Shown here: in pieces, positions 1 through 11,097 of the stretch
How the letters are laid out: each line of letters begins with the position of its first letter
How positions within the stretch are numbered: position 1 is the stretch's first letter
Assembly (NCBI RefSeq): GCF_902459465.1
Contig: NC_047076.1
Location: forward strand, 12,966,146-13,030,145
Direction: 5' to 3'
DNA: 64,000 bases
Source: Asterias rubens
Taxonomy: Eukaryota; Echinodermata; Asteroidea; Forcipulatida; Asteriidae
Position numbers and translations under genes: made by a program
Notes under the pieces: generated by a model
What the model was told of the DNA's origin: nothing
The model's input: the letters and a program-made list of their open reading frames with translations, nothing else
The model's database searches: none

Positions 1-289
1 ATATAATTTGAAAGGTCAGTGCGTTTGTCCCTGTAGAGTGGCGTGTGAGTCAAATTAAGGAGTGCAAGGTACCCTACCAAAAAAGGTTCAATCAAGACTG
101 AGGGAATTCGCACCAAACTGCACAGAATATTTCAATGTAATCGATAATTGTGTGGAACCCGCGTTTCTTATTCATGTAGTTTGAATTTCAGAACAGTGCA
201 AGTAGACAAGAAGTCAATAAACTATTCTCAACTAGACTGTCCCCGTGTATTACTTAGGAACACAAGATGTTACAACAATCAAGGTAAGG
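1..289. other. non-coding, nothing recognised
   Basis: No open reading frame or repeat that I recognise. The sequence is AT-rich and continuous with the following low-complexity tract. Confidence 0.4.
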
Positions 290-620
290 AGCTGCAGGCA
301 CCAAGAAAGATCTACGCATAAACCAAGAAAATCGAGTTCATAGTCAAGAACATCGAGCCTAGAACCACTAACATGGAGTTTAGAACCATGATCAATTAAC
401 AGATCCAGACACGAGCAAGCCCACACCGAACAAGTTGAGAACCACAAATGGAAAGAAACAAGAACAACGAGCCCAACACCAAGAACGTCGTTGGGCCCAG
501 AACTAAAAACCCTCGAGCCCAGAACCAAGAACATCGCGCCCAGAACAACCACTTATTAGGTAGAGAACCAAGAACACTAAATCAAAGAGCCACGCGTTGT
601 CTGACAAAAGAACCTTATCC
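290..620. repeat. degenerate minisatellite
   Basis: The phrase 'agaaccaagaacatcgagcc' recurs with variation roughly every 25-35 bases. Both strands stay open for about 90-100 codons only because the repeat has few stops. The apparent proteins are compositionally biased and resemble no domain, so I treat this as a repeat and not a gene. Confidence 0.6.
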
Positions 621-1153
621 GTTGAGAAACTCAAGCATAACCATAGAAAAAGGATCTGTGGTTCTTTCTCTATGGTATTTAAACACAAGACCAACCTTTC
701 CCCGAATTCTCACCTGATACATTACAAGTTGCAGGCCTGTATGCTTCGTTTTTGAAATGGCAATGGCACCAAGACCTTTTCTTCATTGTAAAGAGCACCA
801 TATGAGGAAACTAATTTTTAATTTCTACTTGGGTGTTTCAAGGGCACTAAGGCCTTCAGGGGGCATGGAAGCAATCGCCATCATTGCCTCCGTGAAGTAT
901 CAGGACTGAGGTTTAGACATAGGATGTCATTGCATTCACAATCAAACCTGTTTCTCTCATTATAAAAAATGATACATCTGAGAGCGCCAAGCCGAATTGA
1001 CTGAAGTCTTACTATCCATTCCATAAGTCTAACCAATCTCATTGTCACCACGTCTTGGGTTACTCCTTTACATCACAAGACATCACCCAATTGGTTTCTT
1101 AGATGATTTTCGTCTTTGATGATAGAAATATTTACTACTCTCTATTTTTTCAG
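621..1153. other. non-coding, nothing recognised
   Basis: No credible exon, RNA gene or named repeat was seen in this stretch. Confidence 0.35.
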
Positions 1154-1527
1154 TTAAAGGCACTGTACGCGTTTGGTAATATTGTCAAAGACTAGTGTTC
1201 TCACTTGGTGTATCCCATAAGCATAAAATAACAAGCATGTAAAAATTTGGGCTCAATTGGTCATCGAAGTTGCGAGAAATGATGAATGAAAAAGTACCCT
1301 TATTGGACAAATTTGTGTGCTGTCAGATAAGAATAAAAGACTTCTAGCTAGAAGTCCTATAATATATTAGTGAGAAATAACCTCTTTCTCAAAAACTACG
1401 TTACTTCAGAAGGAGCCGTTTCTCACAATGTTATATACTATCAACAGCTCTCCATTGCCATTACCAAGTAAGTTTTTAAGTTAATATTTGTTTTTAGTAA
1501 TTACCAAACGTGTACCATCCCTTTGAT
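1154..1527 (+). mobile_element. MITE family A, copy 1
   Basis: This roughly 370-bp non-autonomous element starts TTAAAGGCACTG and ends with the inverted counterpart (degraded here to a 'ccatccctttga' end). Internal hallmarks shared with ten other copies in the window are 'tctcacttggtgtat', 'gcataaaataac', 'tgagaaataacctctttctc', 'aactacgttacttcaga' and 'caacagctctccattgc'. It carries a perfect 18-bp palindrome GACTTCTAGCTAGAAGTC at 1339-1356. No transposase is encoded. The superfamily was not assigned. Confidence 0.85.
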
Positions 1528-2489
1528 ATTGCATTGGCTGTTATTCAACGACTCTTCTTATAGATGCTTCTTATAGAAGGTGGAATATAATATCTCAATG
1601 TGCCCTTTACTCATTAATCAGACAGTTCATCCATTTTTAAAAGAATGTAAAACGAGCAAACAGTACGACAGTCAAACGAGCCGAAAATCTCAATCATAGG
1701 AATCTTCAACTTTCCCTTACAATTGTTTTTACGAACAATAGTTTCGTTAACGTCTCCAAAGAGAAAACCTCTAAAAGATTGATTTGAATCTTTCTGATTC
1801 TTTTTCTTTAACACAAAAAAAGTCAAACTGGAAATCGTGGCTGAGAGTCAAAGCGCCCTCTTCCGAGTCGAATAAATTACGTTCCTGAATCTATCAATAA
1901 ATTATCGCTTTTAATCAGCGTTTATCTCACAGAAAACCTGGCATATTAGAACACCTGAAGGTTTTAGTATCACTGATTGTATTTTTAATTAGAACTGTAA
2001 CATAGGGCTGTTTCTAAGCTGTATGTCTATGACACAAGGTCCATACCTCCCAATTTTAATAATGTTATTTTTGGGAAAATTTTAATTCCTAAACAAACAT
2101 TTTTATATTATGACTCTAAACCATACACCCACCTAAACACAATATTCGTTAGATATGTTGGTATAGTTTATGTCACATAAACATGATAAATGTACGATAG
2201 ACATCCAAGATTTGCATCACATGTCCAGCAAGACAACCATTTATATAAATTTCGATATACAAAAATCAAACTTAAAAGGTATTTTCTTCGAAATGAAGAA
2301 GGTTAGAACATCGTGTTATCGAGACAGTTCCCCGACTTAAACAAAATCAATAAAACTGTCCAGGAAGAATCTCGGGGCTTTAGACGCGGTAAATTTTCTA
2401 AAATAATTCAATTTTAGATAGTACACCATCATATCGTCTGCATGGTTTTCTTCGTACCAACTCCCATGAGCTGATGATGGGCTGTCCCC
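1528..2489. other. non-coding, nothing recognised
   Basis: AT-rich DNA with a short minus-strand open frame near 1614-1826 that is lysine/asparagine-rich and has no recognisable domain. I do not support a gene here. Confidence 0.35.
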
Positions 2490-3165
2490 CTAAGGGACGG
2501 GGTCGGGGCAAATATTTCCCCCTGCCCCACGGAAAGTGTTTCGCTACAGGCTAGCCTTGTTTTGTCCTTTTGAGCTTGGTGGACTCGTCTAGTCCTTTCG
2601 ATTCTAAAGATATTCCTAGTTCACTAATTTGGCTGGATATGATTTTATTCTTACCCATTCAGCTTTGATATGTTGTTTCCCCACAATGGATGGGGTTGGG
2701 GGAAATATTTTACCCTTCCCTTAGGAAAGTATTTCGCTAAAAACTATAGATTTTAGACTCCCTAAGTCCTTGGGGGTTGGTGAATTCGTCTAGTCTTTTC
2801 AGTTCATAAAGATGTTCATATACACTAATTCGGTTATGATAGTCTTACCCTCTCAGCTTTGATAGGTTGTTCCCCCGAGGGATGTTGTTGGGAAAATATT
2901 TCCCCCCCCTGCCCAAAGGATAGACATCACTCGTTCTCAAGAGGCTAAACTCGTCTAGTCCTTTCAGTTCTAAAATGTTCTTTATGGTTGGAGGGTTACT
3001 CAGGTTCACTAACTTGGTTTGATATGATTTTGTTCTTACCCATCGAGGGATTGGGTCGGGTAAATATTTCCCCCTGCCCCAGGGTTGGTTTTTCAAGAGG
3101 CTAAACTCGTCTAGTCCTTTCAGTGTTAAAGGGTTACTCCAGTTCACTAATTACCACATTGAAGG
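2490..3165. repeat. satellite-like tandem repeat, ~190 bp period
   Basis: Four degenerate units are recognised by the recurring phrase 'aaatatttccccctgcccc' near 2510, 2702, 2894 and 3063 (spacing about 192, 192 and 169 bases). Each unit also contains 'actcgtctagtcctttcagttc' and 'gttcactaatttggt'. The 100-codon minus-strand frame at 2845-3147 is simply the repeat read through and is not a gene. Confidence 0.8.
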
Positions 3166-4095
3166 TCACGCCCCAAGGGTGAAATTAAACTCGTCAATGA
3201 CTACCGAGTGCTAAAGCATTCGATTTGAAACACGATATCATGAGTCCTGCAACCAAGTATTAATTAAACTTGACTAAGAGCAAGTCTACTTCAATATCCA
3301 TCTGGGATAACCAGGGTTCGTCGACATAAGGCAGTGCAGTGGTCAGTTAGAATACCGGAGGGAGTAACAAGAGTAGAGGGACTGAGTTTATTGACTTGTT
3401 CATTTACTCGGTTCTTACTCAGATTGGGCTGGAAACGATTTTACTTACATTTTCTTGATTCTATCTCCCATATTCCGCAGGGATTTTAAGTTTATAGAAC
3501 CAAAAAGATATATATTGTCATACAATGCATATTAGGGACTTAGCAATGCTATTGGCCACACAAATACGGTTTATTTTGTATTGTTGTTTTATATTGTGAT
3601 AGACAAGGGAGTAACTTTGTTTCTTAGTAGAGGCAACGCTTCGGATTGACAAATAAATTGAGCAAATAATCAATCGGTTGAATCAGCAATATTAATTTGA
3701 TCAACATTCAACTTCATCAAGAGAGCACGTTATGTTTGGTTCACCTGTTAAAAAAGCACTGCCCTACCCTGGGAGGCCACTGATCGTGTAATAAAGCGGT
3801 ATATTGTCCAAAGAACTAAACAAATATTTTTAACACTGCACGGTTTTCTCAATGGACATAACAGCTTGAAGTGTTTTCTATAGGCAGGCACTGCAGGTTG
3901 TTTTCAAATCATTGAAAATTCATCTCTCTAAAGATCTCCTGCCGGTCTTAAGACACCTCATGAATACGCACACATTGTGTCTACATATCGCTGTGGAAAT
4001 TAATTATACAGAAGGCCATTCTAATTCACCTCACGTCCATTCTACACAAAGGGAATCCATTAATATTGAGAAATGAATTCTGCCCACAGTAAGGC
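3166..4095. other. non-coding, nothing recognised
   Basis: No credible exon or structured repeat was seen. Confidence 0.35.
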
Positions 4096-4515
4096 GATAT
4101 TTAATCTTGGGTTACTAGGACTGAAACATGTCTTACACACCTAGCAATGTTACGTAGGAATACGTTACATTTCATGTACAAGAAAACATGTGAGGAATTT
4201 GTAACAGTAAACTGTAATGAGTTTGTAGCCACTGTGGCTAGAAACACTGACTACAAAACACTTTGGGTCCGCAGAGCTTACAATACAAATTAAAAGTCCA
4301 GACTGATTTTCCTTCCAAGAAACCAAAGGAAGTAAAGACGCACATGGGTGGTATCGTTCTAACATGTTTCATACACCATAAGCTTATTCCAATACAAAAA
4401 TATAAGAGCAGTGGCTTTCTTTACAAAAAGGAAGGAAACCAAAGTAAAAACGCACTTGCTGGGTGGGGTTGTAAAGGTTCTTACATGTCTTATACACCAA
4501 CAACAAAGCATCATC
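4096..4515. repeat. degenerate tandem duplication, ~115 bp unit
   Basis: The phrase 'acatgtcttatacaccaa' (with variants) recurs near 4128, 4363 and 4483. The phrase 'gaaaccaaagtaaaaacgcac' occurs near 4320 and 4436. These define old, diverged tandem units. Short frames on both strands here are by-products of the repeat. Confidence 0.55.
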
Positions 4516-5974
4516 CCAGTATTATTTCTTAACTTTCTATTTCAGATGTAACTTTATACTCAAATACAGATAGATTTTCTCGACTTTCCAACTCAACCTA
4601 TTGATGGCGCTCTTTATGTATCAGCTGGTATCTTGTGTGCACAGTCAGCATTATCGAGTGTCATGTATATTTGAATGAGAACAAGTATTAACGGTTACCA
4701 GCGACCATTTTAATGACTCGCTCGCTAATAGTGGAATGGTCTGATCGCCCGGTACCTTCAAATAGAGGAGCCTATATGTATTTATTTAAGTGTACTAAAA
4801 GTCTACATCTGAGATCCAAATGACGATTAAAGTGTCAAATGAACCAAAACCTAAAAAATCAAAAAATTCACACAACTTTAATTTCTAAACCTTACAAAAA
4901 ACAATATTCGCTTAGAGTCGCGCCCCACGGAGTTGTATATGACAATGCTTTTCCTTTAAAAATATTGCCAAAGGTCTACCTGCTAACACCTGTCACCTTC
5001 CTCACCCCAGTTTTCCATTTGAACTGGTCGCATTTTCAGAATTGGTCATGGGCAGGCTCAAGTGACCAGGAGTGACCATGCATGATGGATCCATGACAGA
5101 AAATCAACGAGTCAAAAATTACAGTTAATGACAACCACTAAGGGGACAAAATCAACACTTTTTAATAAAGAAGTACATGTTAACATATGGTTTAGATTAT
5201 GTATAACTTCAACTGTGGTGTACACTGTAGTTGAGAGTTATTTAATCATAATAATTACTATGAGATTTACTTGACTTTGGCAAAAGCGAATTCTGTCTTT
5301 CGAAAGATTTATCTTGAATTAAGGTTTCTACTATACCTTAAACTTATAACTTTGATATCGCAATGCGACCCCCTGATCTGGGAGTGATTCATACATACTT
5401 GAATAACACTCGGTTCCTTATTGATTATTAGTTATTATTCAGTGCGCTACAGGCGCATATAGTAGGAAAGAGCATCTGCACCAACCCGTTTAAATGTGAG
5501 TAAGTCCCTCATAAATAACTCCAAATGCTACCCGTGTGTCCCTTAAGCAAACACATCCAAGGTGAGCAGTTAATCTCGGTATTCAATTGTAAAAATAAAC
5601 TACAGAATTGTTTATAACATTGTGAGTAATTTTTCGAAATGTGAGTGATTAAAAGCCGACTGATAGTGAAGCATGTATGCATTCCAGTGCATGAAACAAA
5701 TGATCCGTGATACATCGCTCTCCCAATACAAGTAAAAACAAAGCCGAGCTGTTAAGAATTTAATTAAATAATTGAAGTTTATTGGAAAGAAACAGGTGCA
5801 GTCAACCGTGGTTATATTAAACCTGTTATTATCTCGTTAGGTCATGGTTAGGTCACCAGTAATTCGATTGTTTTGGTCCGCTTGAGATGGTGATAACATC
5901 TCAGTGAGTAGTGGAACTAATTAATTGCGTAGATTCTGAAACTGTTAATGAACCACTGGCGTTGAATACAAGGG
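4516..5974. other. non-coding, nothing recognised
   Basis: AT-rich spacer. Short frames at 4839-5075 (+) and 5509-5715 (-) have no domain signature and no exon-like borders. Confidence 0.35.
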
Positions 5975-6576
5975 TCAATATAGCTGCTTCAATGCAGATA
6001 ATGATGCTTATAAAGCAGAAATTGCAGGTTACCAGTCTCAAATTGTACTTGTGACAATATGGTAGTTTGGCTGGTAACCCTATTCTGTACAGCAAAAATG
6101 TGGTTGTGCTTAGCTGTTTTCGTTTAAGGAGGCAGAGAAAATTGCTAAGCAGAATTGTGCAGGATACCTGTCGCAAATTGTACTTGTGACATGGTAATTT
6201 GGCTGGTAACCTTATTCTGGTATTCTCATTTGGTGTATCCCAACATTTGCATAGAATAACAAACCTGTGACAATTTGGGCACAGCCGAATTTGCAGAAGA
6301 CTAATGTAAGAAAAAAAAACCACTTGTTACATTACTTGTTGTGTTTTCAGATGCATAGTAAAAGGCTTCAGCTGAAGTATTTTATTATTTGAGAGAGAAA
6401 TTACCTCTTCATGAAAAACTACGCTAAATTAGAGGGGGCCGTTTCTCACAATGTTTTATGCTTTCAACAGCTCCCCATTGCTCGTAATAATAAGTAAGTT
6501 TTTATGCAAAACAAAATATTTTGGGTAATTACCAATAGTGTCCTGTGCCTTTAAGCAGCTCTATGGAATTGGGCCC
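5975..6576. mobile_element. MITE family B, interrupted by MITE A
   Basis: The left part contains two diverged copies of a block with 'caaattgtacttgtgaca' and 'tttggctggtaacc' (about 6048-6080 and 6175-6213). The right end is 'aagcagctctatggaattgggccc', the family B terminal repeat. In between (6218-6554) lies a 5'-truncated family A element. The simplest reading is an older B element into which A inserted. Confidence 0.65.
6218..6554 (+). mobile_element. MITE family A, copy 2 (5'-truncated)
   Basis: It begins within the family at 'attctcatttggtgtatccc' and runs to the intact terminal 'agtgtcctgtgcctttaa'. The central palindrome is CTTCAGCTGAAG at 6366-6377, with AAAA/TTTT-rich flanks. It sits inside a family B element. 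Confidence 0.8.
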
Positions 6577-7065
6577 TGAAATATCCAGGACTACTTCTTG
6601 CATGCATAAATAGATCACTCAAAGAAGGTGTCTTTTCCCAAACTTTAAAAATCAATAAAGGAATCTGCGTGAAGTCAGTTCCCATTAGTGGGTTTGATTG
6701 AAAGGTTGGTTCGCCAGGACCCGCGTTGATCGAGCACTCAACTTTGCCACCAAAAGGACGGTTCGGAATGTGTCGGCAAACAGAGAAATGTCTACCGGGA
6801 AACGGCGTGACGGTACGGCAGGCAAGGTCTAGGTGTTTGCTCTTAAGGAAATAAACTTGACATACTGTTACCTTGATTGTTGTGGATGCTTTGAGAATGT
6901 GTTACGCACACAAATACCTCTTCCATCTCAGAAAATGTTAAAGGGGTAAAATGCGCCTTCGGTATTTTCAGAGTAGATGTTTCTATATGTCTTTGATACA
7001 GTTCGTATTTGGACCCAAAACACTAAGACTATCACACAACCTTACATTGTACATTCACATTATGT
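6577..7065. other. non-coding, nothing recognised
   Basis: No credible exon or repeat seen. Confidence 0.35.
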
Positions 7066-7208
7066 ATGTACAGCGAACTTTACTTTGTTCTAGTTCAATA
7101 TTGGACATTGGACATCGGACAATCACATAGGTTTGTACAGCGAATGTCTGTTTTCTAGTTCAATAACATGGAGTTCCTATGTGAACATAGACATTCGCTG
7201 TTGTACAA
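7066..7208. repeat. small direct/inverted repeat cluster
   Basis: A 'gtacagcgaa...ttctagttcaata' block occurs twice in direct orientation (from 7067 and 7135). The stretch TTTGTACAGCGAATGTCT near 7132 is the inverted counterpart of AGACATTCGCTGTTGTACAAA ending at 7208, so the segment can fold into a hairpin. It could be a small foldback element or an eroded MITE. Confidence 0.5.
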
Positions 7209-7340
7209 AACTCAAGACAAATCATGACATGCTGAGAACACAATAATGAACTCTGACTCAAATAGAGTAAATCATCATTTTTAAGCATGTGCTTTTAAAC
7301 TTAGCATAAGTTACATCTGCTCTAGAATGAGTTCTGATCT

Positions 7341-7455
7341 AGAATGGCAAATAAGGTGTTGTGGGTTCGAATCTCACCCTAGTAATTTGCATTTGGATTT
7401 CTTTTCACATAACTAGGAAAGTACTGAGTATGCCGTGCTTACACACATCGGTGTT
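7341..7455 (+). mobile_element. tRNA-derived SINE family A, copy
   Basis: It contains a pol III B-box-like GGGTTCGAATC at 7363-7373. This is followed by the family-specific tail 'aaagtactgagtatgccgtgcttacacacatcggtgt', which is seen inverted at 23640-23785 and in variant form at 50246-50366. The A-box half is degraded in this copy. Confidence 0.6.
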
Positions 7456-8039
7456 TTGGTACACTACGTTGCTTAGAGAGAAAAATTGCTTCAATCGGGT
7501 ATAATTTATGGTTACTCTTAGCAATGATACAAAAGTGTTAAATTGTCTTTTCACAAACTTCCACAAACTTCCACGGTAAATGTTGGCTTTTTTGTTTTTA
7601 GTGCACAAAAGAAAGGGATACCCACAAAGTGCCTGGAACAGATAGCTGTGTGCGCATGACGATGAAGCAACAAGTAATTCAAATACACGAGGTGGAGCAT
7701 TTTCATCATGTTTGCATTAAGATAAAGTATCATGACGTCAGTTTGATGAAGATGTGTCTCACAGTGTGGAACATGGAACCTTATAGGCGAGGAGAATAAA
7801 TTAAATTGTGTGATGTACTTATTTTTCCTAAAGAGAGAGTCCTCATGTGAGTATGTAGGGGAAATGTACAAGTATCTCGCGTTAATTGCAATTGAATTCG
7901 ATACCCATTCAGTGCAAAATATGTCAACATCCGAAACATCCGATCACACTGTTTAATTTTCTGGTATTAAAATTATTAATTGGGTATCTATAATTGTGTT
8001 ATAGCTAGCACTGACACACTGTTATGCTACAAAACATTC
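7456..8039. other. non-coding, nothing recognised
   Basis: Minus-strand frames at 7405-7608 and 7551-7871 overlap the SINE tail and have no recognisable domain, so I leave them unsupported. Confidence 0.35.
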
Positions 8040-8345
8040 CGTAGTTAGGCTTTAAGCCGTTTCTCTATCTGGCTTAATAGCCGTAACCGTATGGCTTAAA
8101 GATGTTGCACGGCTTATATGGCCGCAGTATGGCTTGTAGCCGTATCCTTAGCCTGGTATATAACCATAACCACCCTTTGCTTATTATGTCTACTGGCTGT
8201 GATCTGGCTTAAAGCCGTATCCTAAGCCTGGCTTAATACCATAGCCAGGGTTATAACCGTAGCCGTCCATTGCTTTAATCGTAGCCGCCTATGGCTACTA
8301 GCCGTAGTCTGGCTTATAATCTAAGCCTAAGAACTACCTGTTCGA
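8040..8345. repeat. degenerate minisatellite (GGCTTAAAGCCGTAT)
   Basis: About a dozen variants of 'ggcttatagccgtatcc' and 'tggcttaaagccgtat' occur in both orientations within 300 bases. The core GGCTT..AGCC is itself self-complementary, so the array is rich in small hairpins. It is non-coding. Confidence 0.7.
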
Positions 8346-10215
8346 ATGTCGTTTCTAGCCAATAGCCTTAGGTATCTCCTATTATGCTGTTAGCAATCTA
8401 CTTTCACAGCGTATAATCAATAACACGCTAACAAAGTTGACATCAGTACCAAAATTGCCGGAAACATTTCCGTTTGACTTGATCCAAGGGGGAAATAATT
8501 ACATCTAATAAACGCTGCTATTAGGCAAAATTTGAAAGGTGTTTTTGTTGCTATTTATTGCAAATAATAAAACTGACAAAGTAAATTTTGTATTGCTATT
8601 TTTATAAGGATGACGTAAATTGTACGTCATCTGCCGTTTTCCCCGAAAATGTGAATAAGGGTTTGTTTTGTAAAGTTTTGTAAAACTTGACAGCTTATGA
8701 AAAAGAATATTTAATAATGGCCTGACGTCTCGACCACAGCAGAGTCGGTTTCGAACAACCATTAATTCTATTTTATCATGCAAAAAAAGAAGAAGGTCTG
8801 TAATAAATATAGTTTTTAAACTTGCCCTTTAATGCAGAATCAACCTATTCGGGAAAAGCTGCAAACAAGTAGAGTCGTGCGACGAATACATGAGCGGTGT
8901 TTGGAGTGGTTCAGCTATACGCAGTGTGACACGACCACCTTTTTAACTCGTATTATTATTGGCGTGTTGTCTGACATTACAATTCGATCTGCGTGTTGTT
9001 TAAGGGTTTGAAATGTATAGAGGATTTATGGCAAATGTCTTTTAGACTCCATGATTCAAAACACCTTTTAAATTTCTGAAAATGTGTATTAAATTGTTGT
9101 CTGTTGTTGTTACGCCTTTACTTGTATTGTATTCCTCCTTATACACGGGGAAGACAAAATGTCATGCTTTTTATCACGACAACTTGAAAGGGAATCTTGA
9201 GTTTCAAGAGAGCTGAACAAATTATTATAATTAAACAAAACTATTTAAGAAATCATTTTGGGGTTGAACGAATCCCAAATCATCTTTAACTGTGCCCTGT
9301 CAGTTTCCCTTTTGGTTTAATATTTGATAAGAATTTAAAAAGACAGTTTTTGAAGAGGGTTCACCATGACAACACTTTTGTTTAAGAACTATTGTTTGCG
9401 ATTAATTTTATATAAAAGACATTCATGAAACTAAGTACAGGTGCCCTGTTTATTGCCTCTCAAAATAACTTCAACATCGCAAACATTTATAAATTGGCTG
9501 CGGGCCGAGGCTTTTACGACAATTACAGTTGGTGCGAGCGCTAACAGTAAAGACACGAGCCCTGTTTCCGACAATTCTCACTCGGAGAATTTATTTTTAC
9601 AACGAGAACACTCCAGAGAGTTGAGCAGCTCTTACGGATGTCAGGCATGAACCAGTCTCACTCAGGCAGTGCAGACCTACCACCTTAAGCTTTAAAGCTT
9701 GACCGCTAAAATAAGAATAAGCTACTGACATATATGAGGTGTACTTACCAATTCCTTACACGGTGCAAGAGTCACTCAAAGGTCCACTTGGGTGCGTTGG
9801 GGACGGCCACTAAAGGTTAGACAAAAGGAAGAACAAATTACCAGAAGGGAGGTTTGACGAAAAATGACCAACTAGTGACCGTCTGAAATAATACATTGGG
9901 ACGTGTGGCCTAAATGAAGATGCATTTGAGAGAGAGACTATAATGCCAGTGAGTATACCCCCCCAAGGCATTGAATAAGAAACTAGGTTAGGAAAGTAGA
10001 AACGTAATTAAAATGAAGGTGGTGGTCAACTTGAATACTCGTTGTAAATCATTTATCAGATGAAATAGAATGAATAAAGAAATAGATTGAATGCAAAATA
10101 GGGATGATAAAACATGCATATATCTTTTTTTTTTAATAAGACCAGAAACAAACTAACAGCCCTTGTTAAAAAAAAACATGCATAAGTCTGGGAGCTTGAC
10201 TTTAAACATTTGCAA
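8346..10215. other. non-coding, nothing recognised
   Basis: AT-rich DNA. Frames at 8505-8783 (-) and 9441-9650 (+) were inspected and show no domain, signal peptide or splice-bounded exon structure. Confidence 0.35.
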
Positions 10216-10625
10216 AACACTGAGTATGCAGTATACGAGAGGATTAATAATATGACGCAACGGCGAGCACCAGTCTATTGATGATTTCAAACTCGTTATA
10301 CACATTAATATATAAGCAGAGAAATTCAATGTGGCAGTTCCATTAAATCACGATGCATCTAAACTTGGGGCCTCCCTCGTCTTTTTCATTTTCTTAAGTC
10401 TGGTAGCTCGACTAAATTTGAAATGTTACTGAGGTATTTATCGGAGACGATTGATAATATGACGTAACGGCGAGCACCAGTCTATTCATGATTCCAACCT
10501 CGTTATGATACATATTAACATACAAGTAAAGAAATTCAATATGGCCGTTCCATTAAAATATACATCACGATGCATCTAAACTTTGAGGTCTACCTCGTTA
10601 TTTTGTTCAGTTTTCTCAAGTCACA
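10216..10625. repeat. tandem duplication, ~210 bp unit
   Basis: Two diverged copies share 'acggcgagcaccagtctatt' (10261 and 10468), 'gaaattcaat.tggc.gttccatta' and 'cacgatgcatctaaac' (10349 and 10566). The spacing is 207-217 bases because of small indels. A 'tgagtatgcagtata' fragment at the left edge resembles the SINE A tail. Confidence 0.8.
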
Positions 10626-10864
10626 GAATGAAAGACGCCAGTCGTGTTTATCTCGTACACCTTCAGGCGATGTTCTTATCTTCATTCAAATTAAATTGTC
10701 GAATATCTACCATTTGGGGTAAGATTTGTCTGTAGGGCATTCGTCATTAAAATGTGCGTCATGTAAATTGTGATGGGTTGGAGCAGTTGGGGTGAGGCGT
10801 TAGTCAGTTGACCTTTATGGAAAATGTTTTGCCATTTAAATACGCGCAACAACCAGACTTTTTC

Positions 10865-10895
10865 CTGAAGATGAGCAGAGTATGTTCGAAACGTC
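10865..10895 (+). ncRNA. hammerhead-like core motif (speculative)
   Basis: CTGAAGA is followed by a 5-bp hairpin (GAGCA pairs with TGTTC, loop GAGTA) and then GAAAC and GTC. This is the order CUGANGA - stem II - GAAA expected of a hammerhead ribozyme core. Stems I and III were not convincingly identified, so catalytic activity is unproven. It may instead be a structural motif of a retroelement end. Confidence 0.3.
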
Positions 10896-10907
10896 GAGAC
10901 AACAATA

Positions 10908-11097
10908 GGACCCAATTTCATAGAGCTGCTTAAGCATACAAAGTAGCAACACACGGCAAAATTGTGCTGACCAGAAAACGGTTACCAGCCAAACTACTAT
11001 GTAACATGTACATTTTATGACTGGTATCCTGCTAATTTCTGCTGAAAATGTTTAAGCAATATTTTCTGCTTAAAGCTGCTCTATGAAATAGGACCCT
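10908..11097. mobile_element. MITE family B, complete copy
   Basis: This 190-bp element has near-perfect terminal inverted repeats. GGACCCAATTTCATAGAGCT on the left matches the inverse of AGCTGCTCTATGAAATAGGACCC on the right. The interior has 'ggttaccagccaaac' and 'gactggtatcctgctaa'. It has no coding capacity. Confidence 0.85.

Noticed and set aside
2845-3147. 100-codon minus-strand frame with internal repeats
   Set aside because: It is the ~190-bp tandem repeat read through; no domain.
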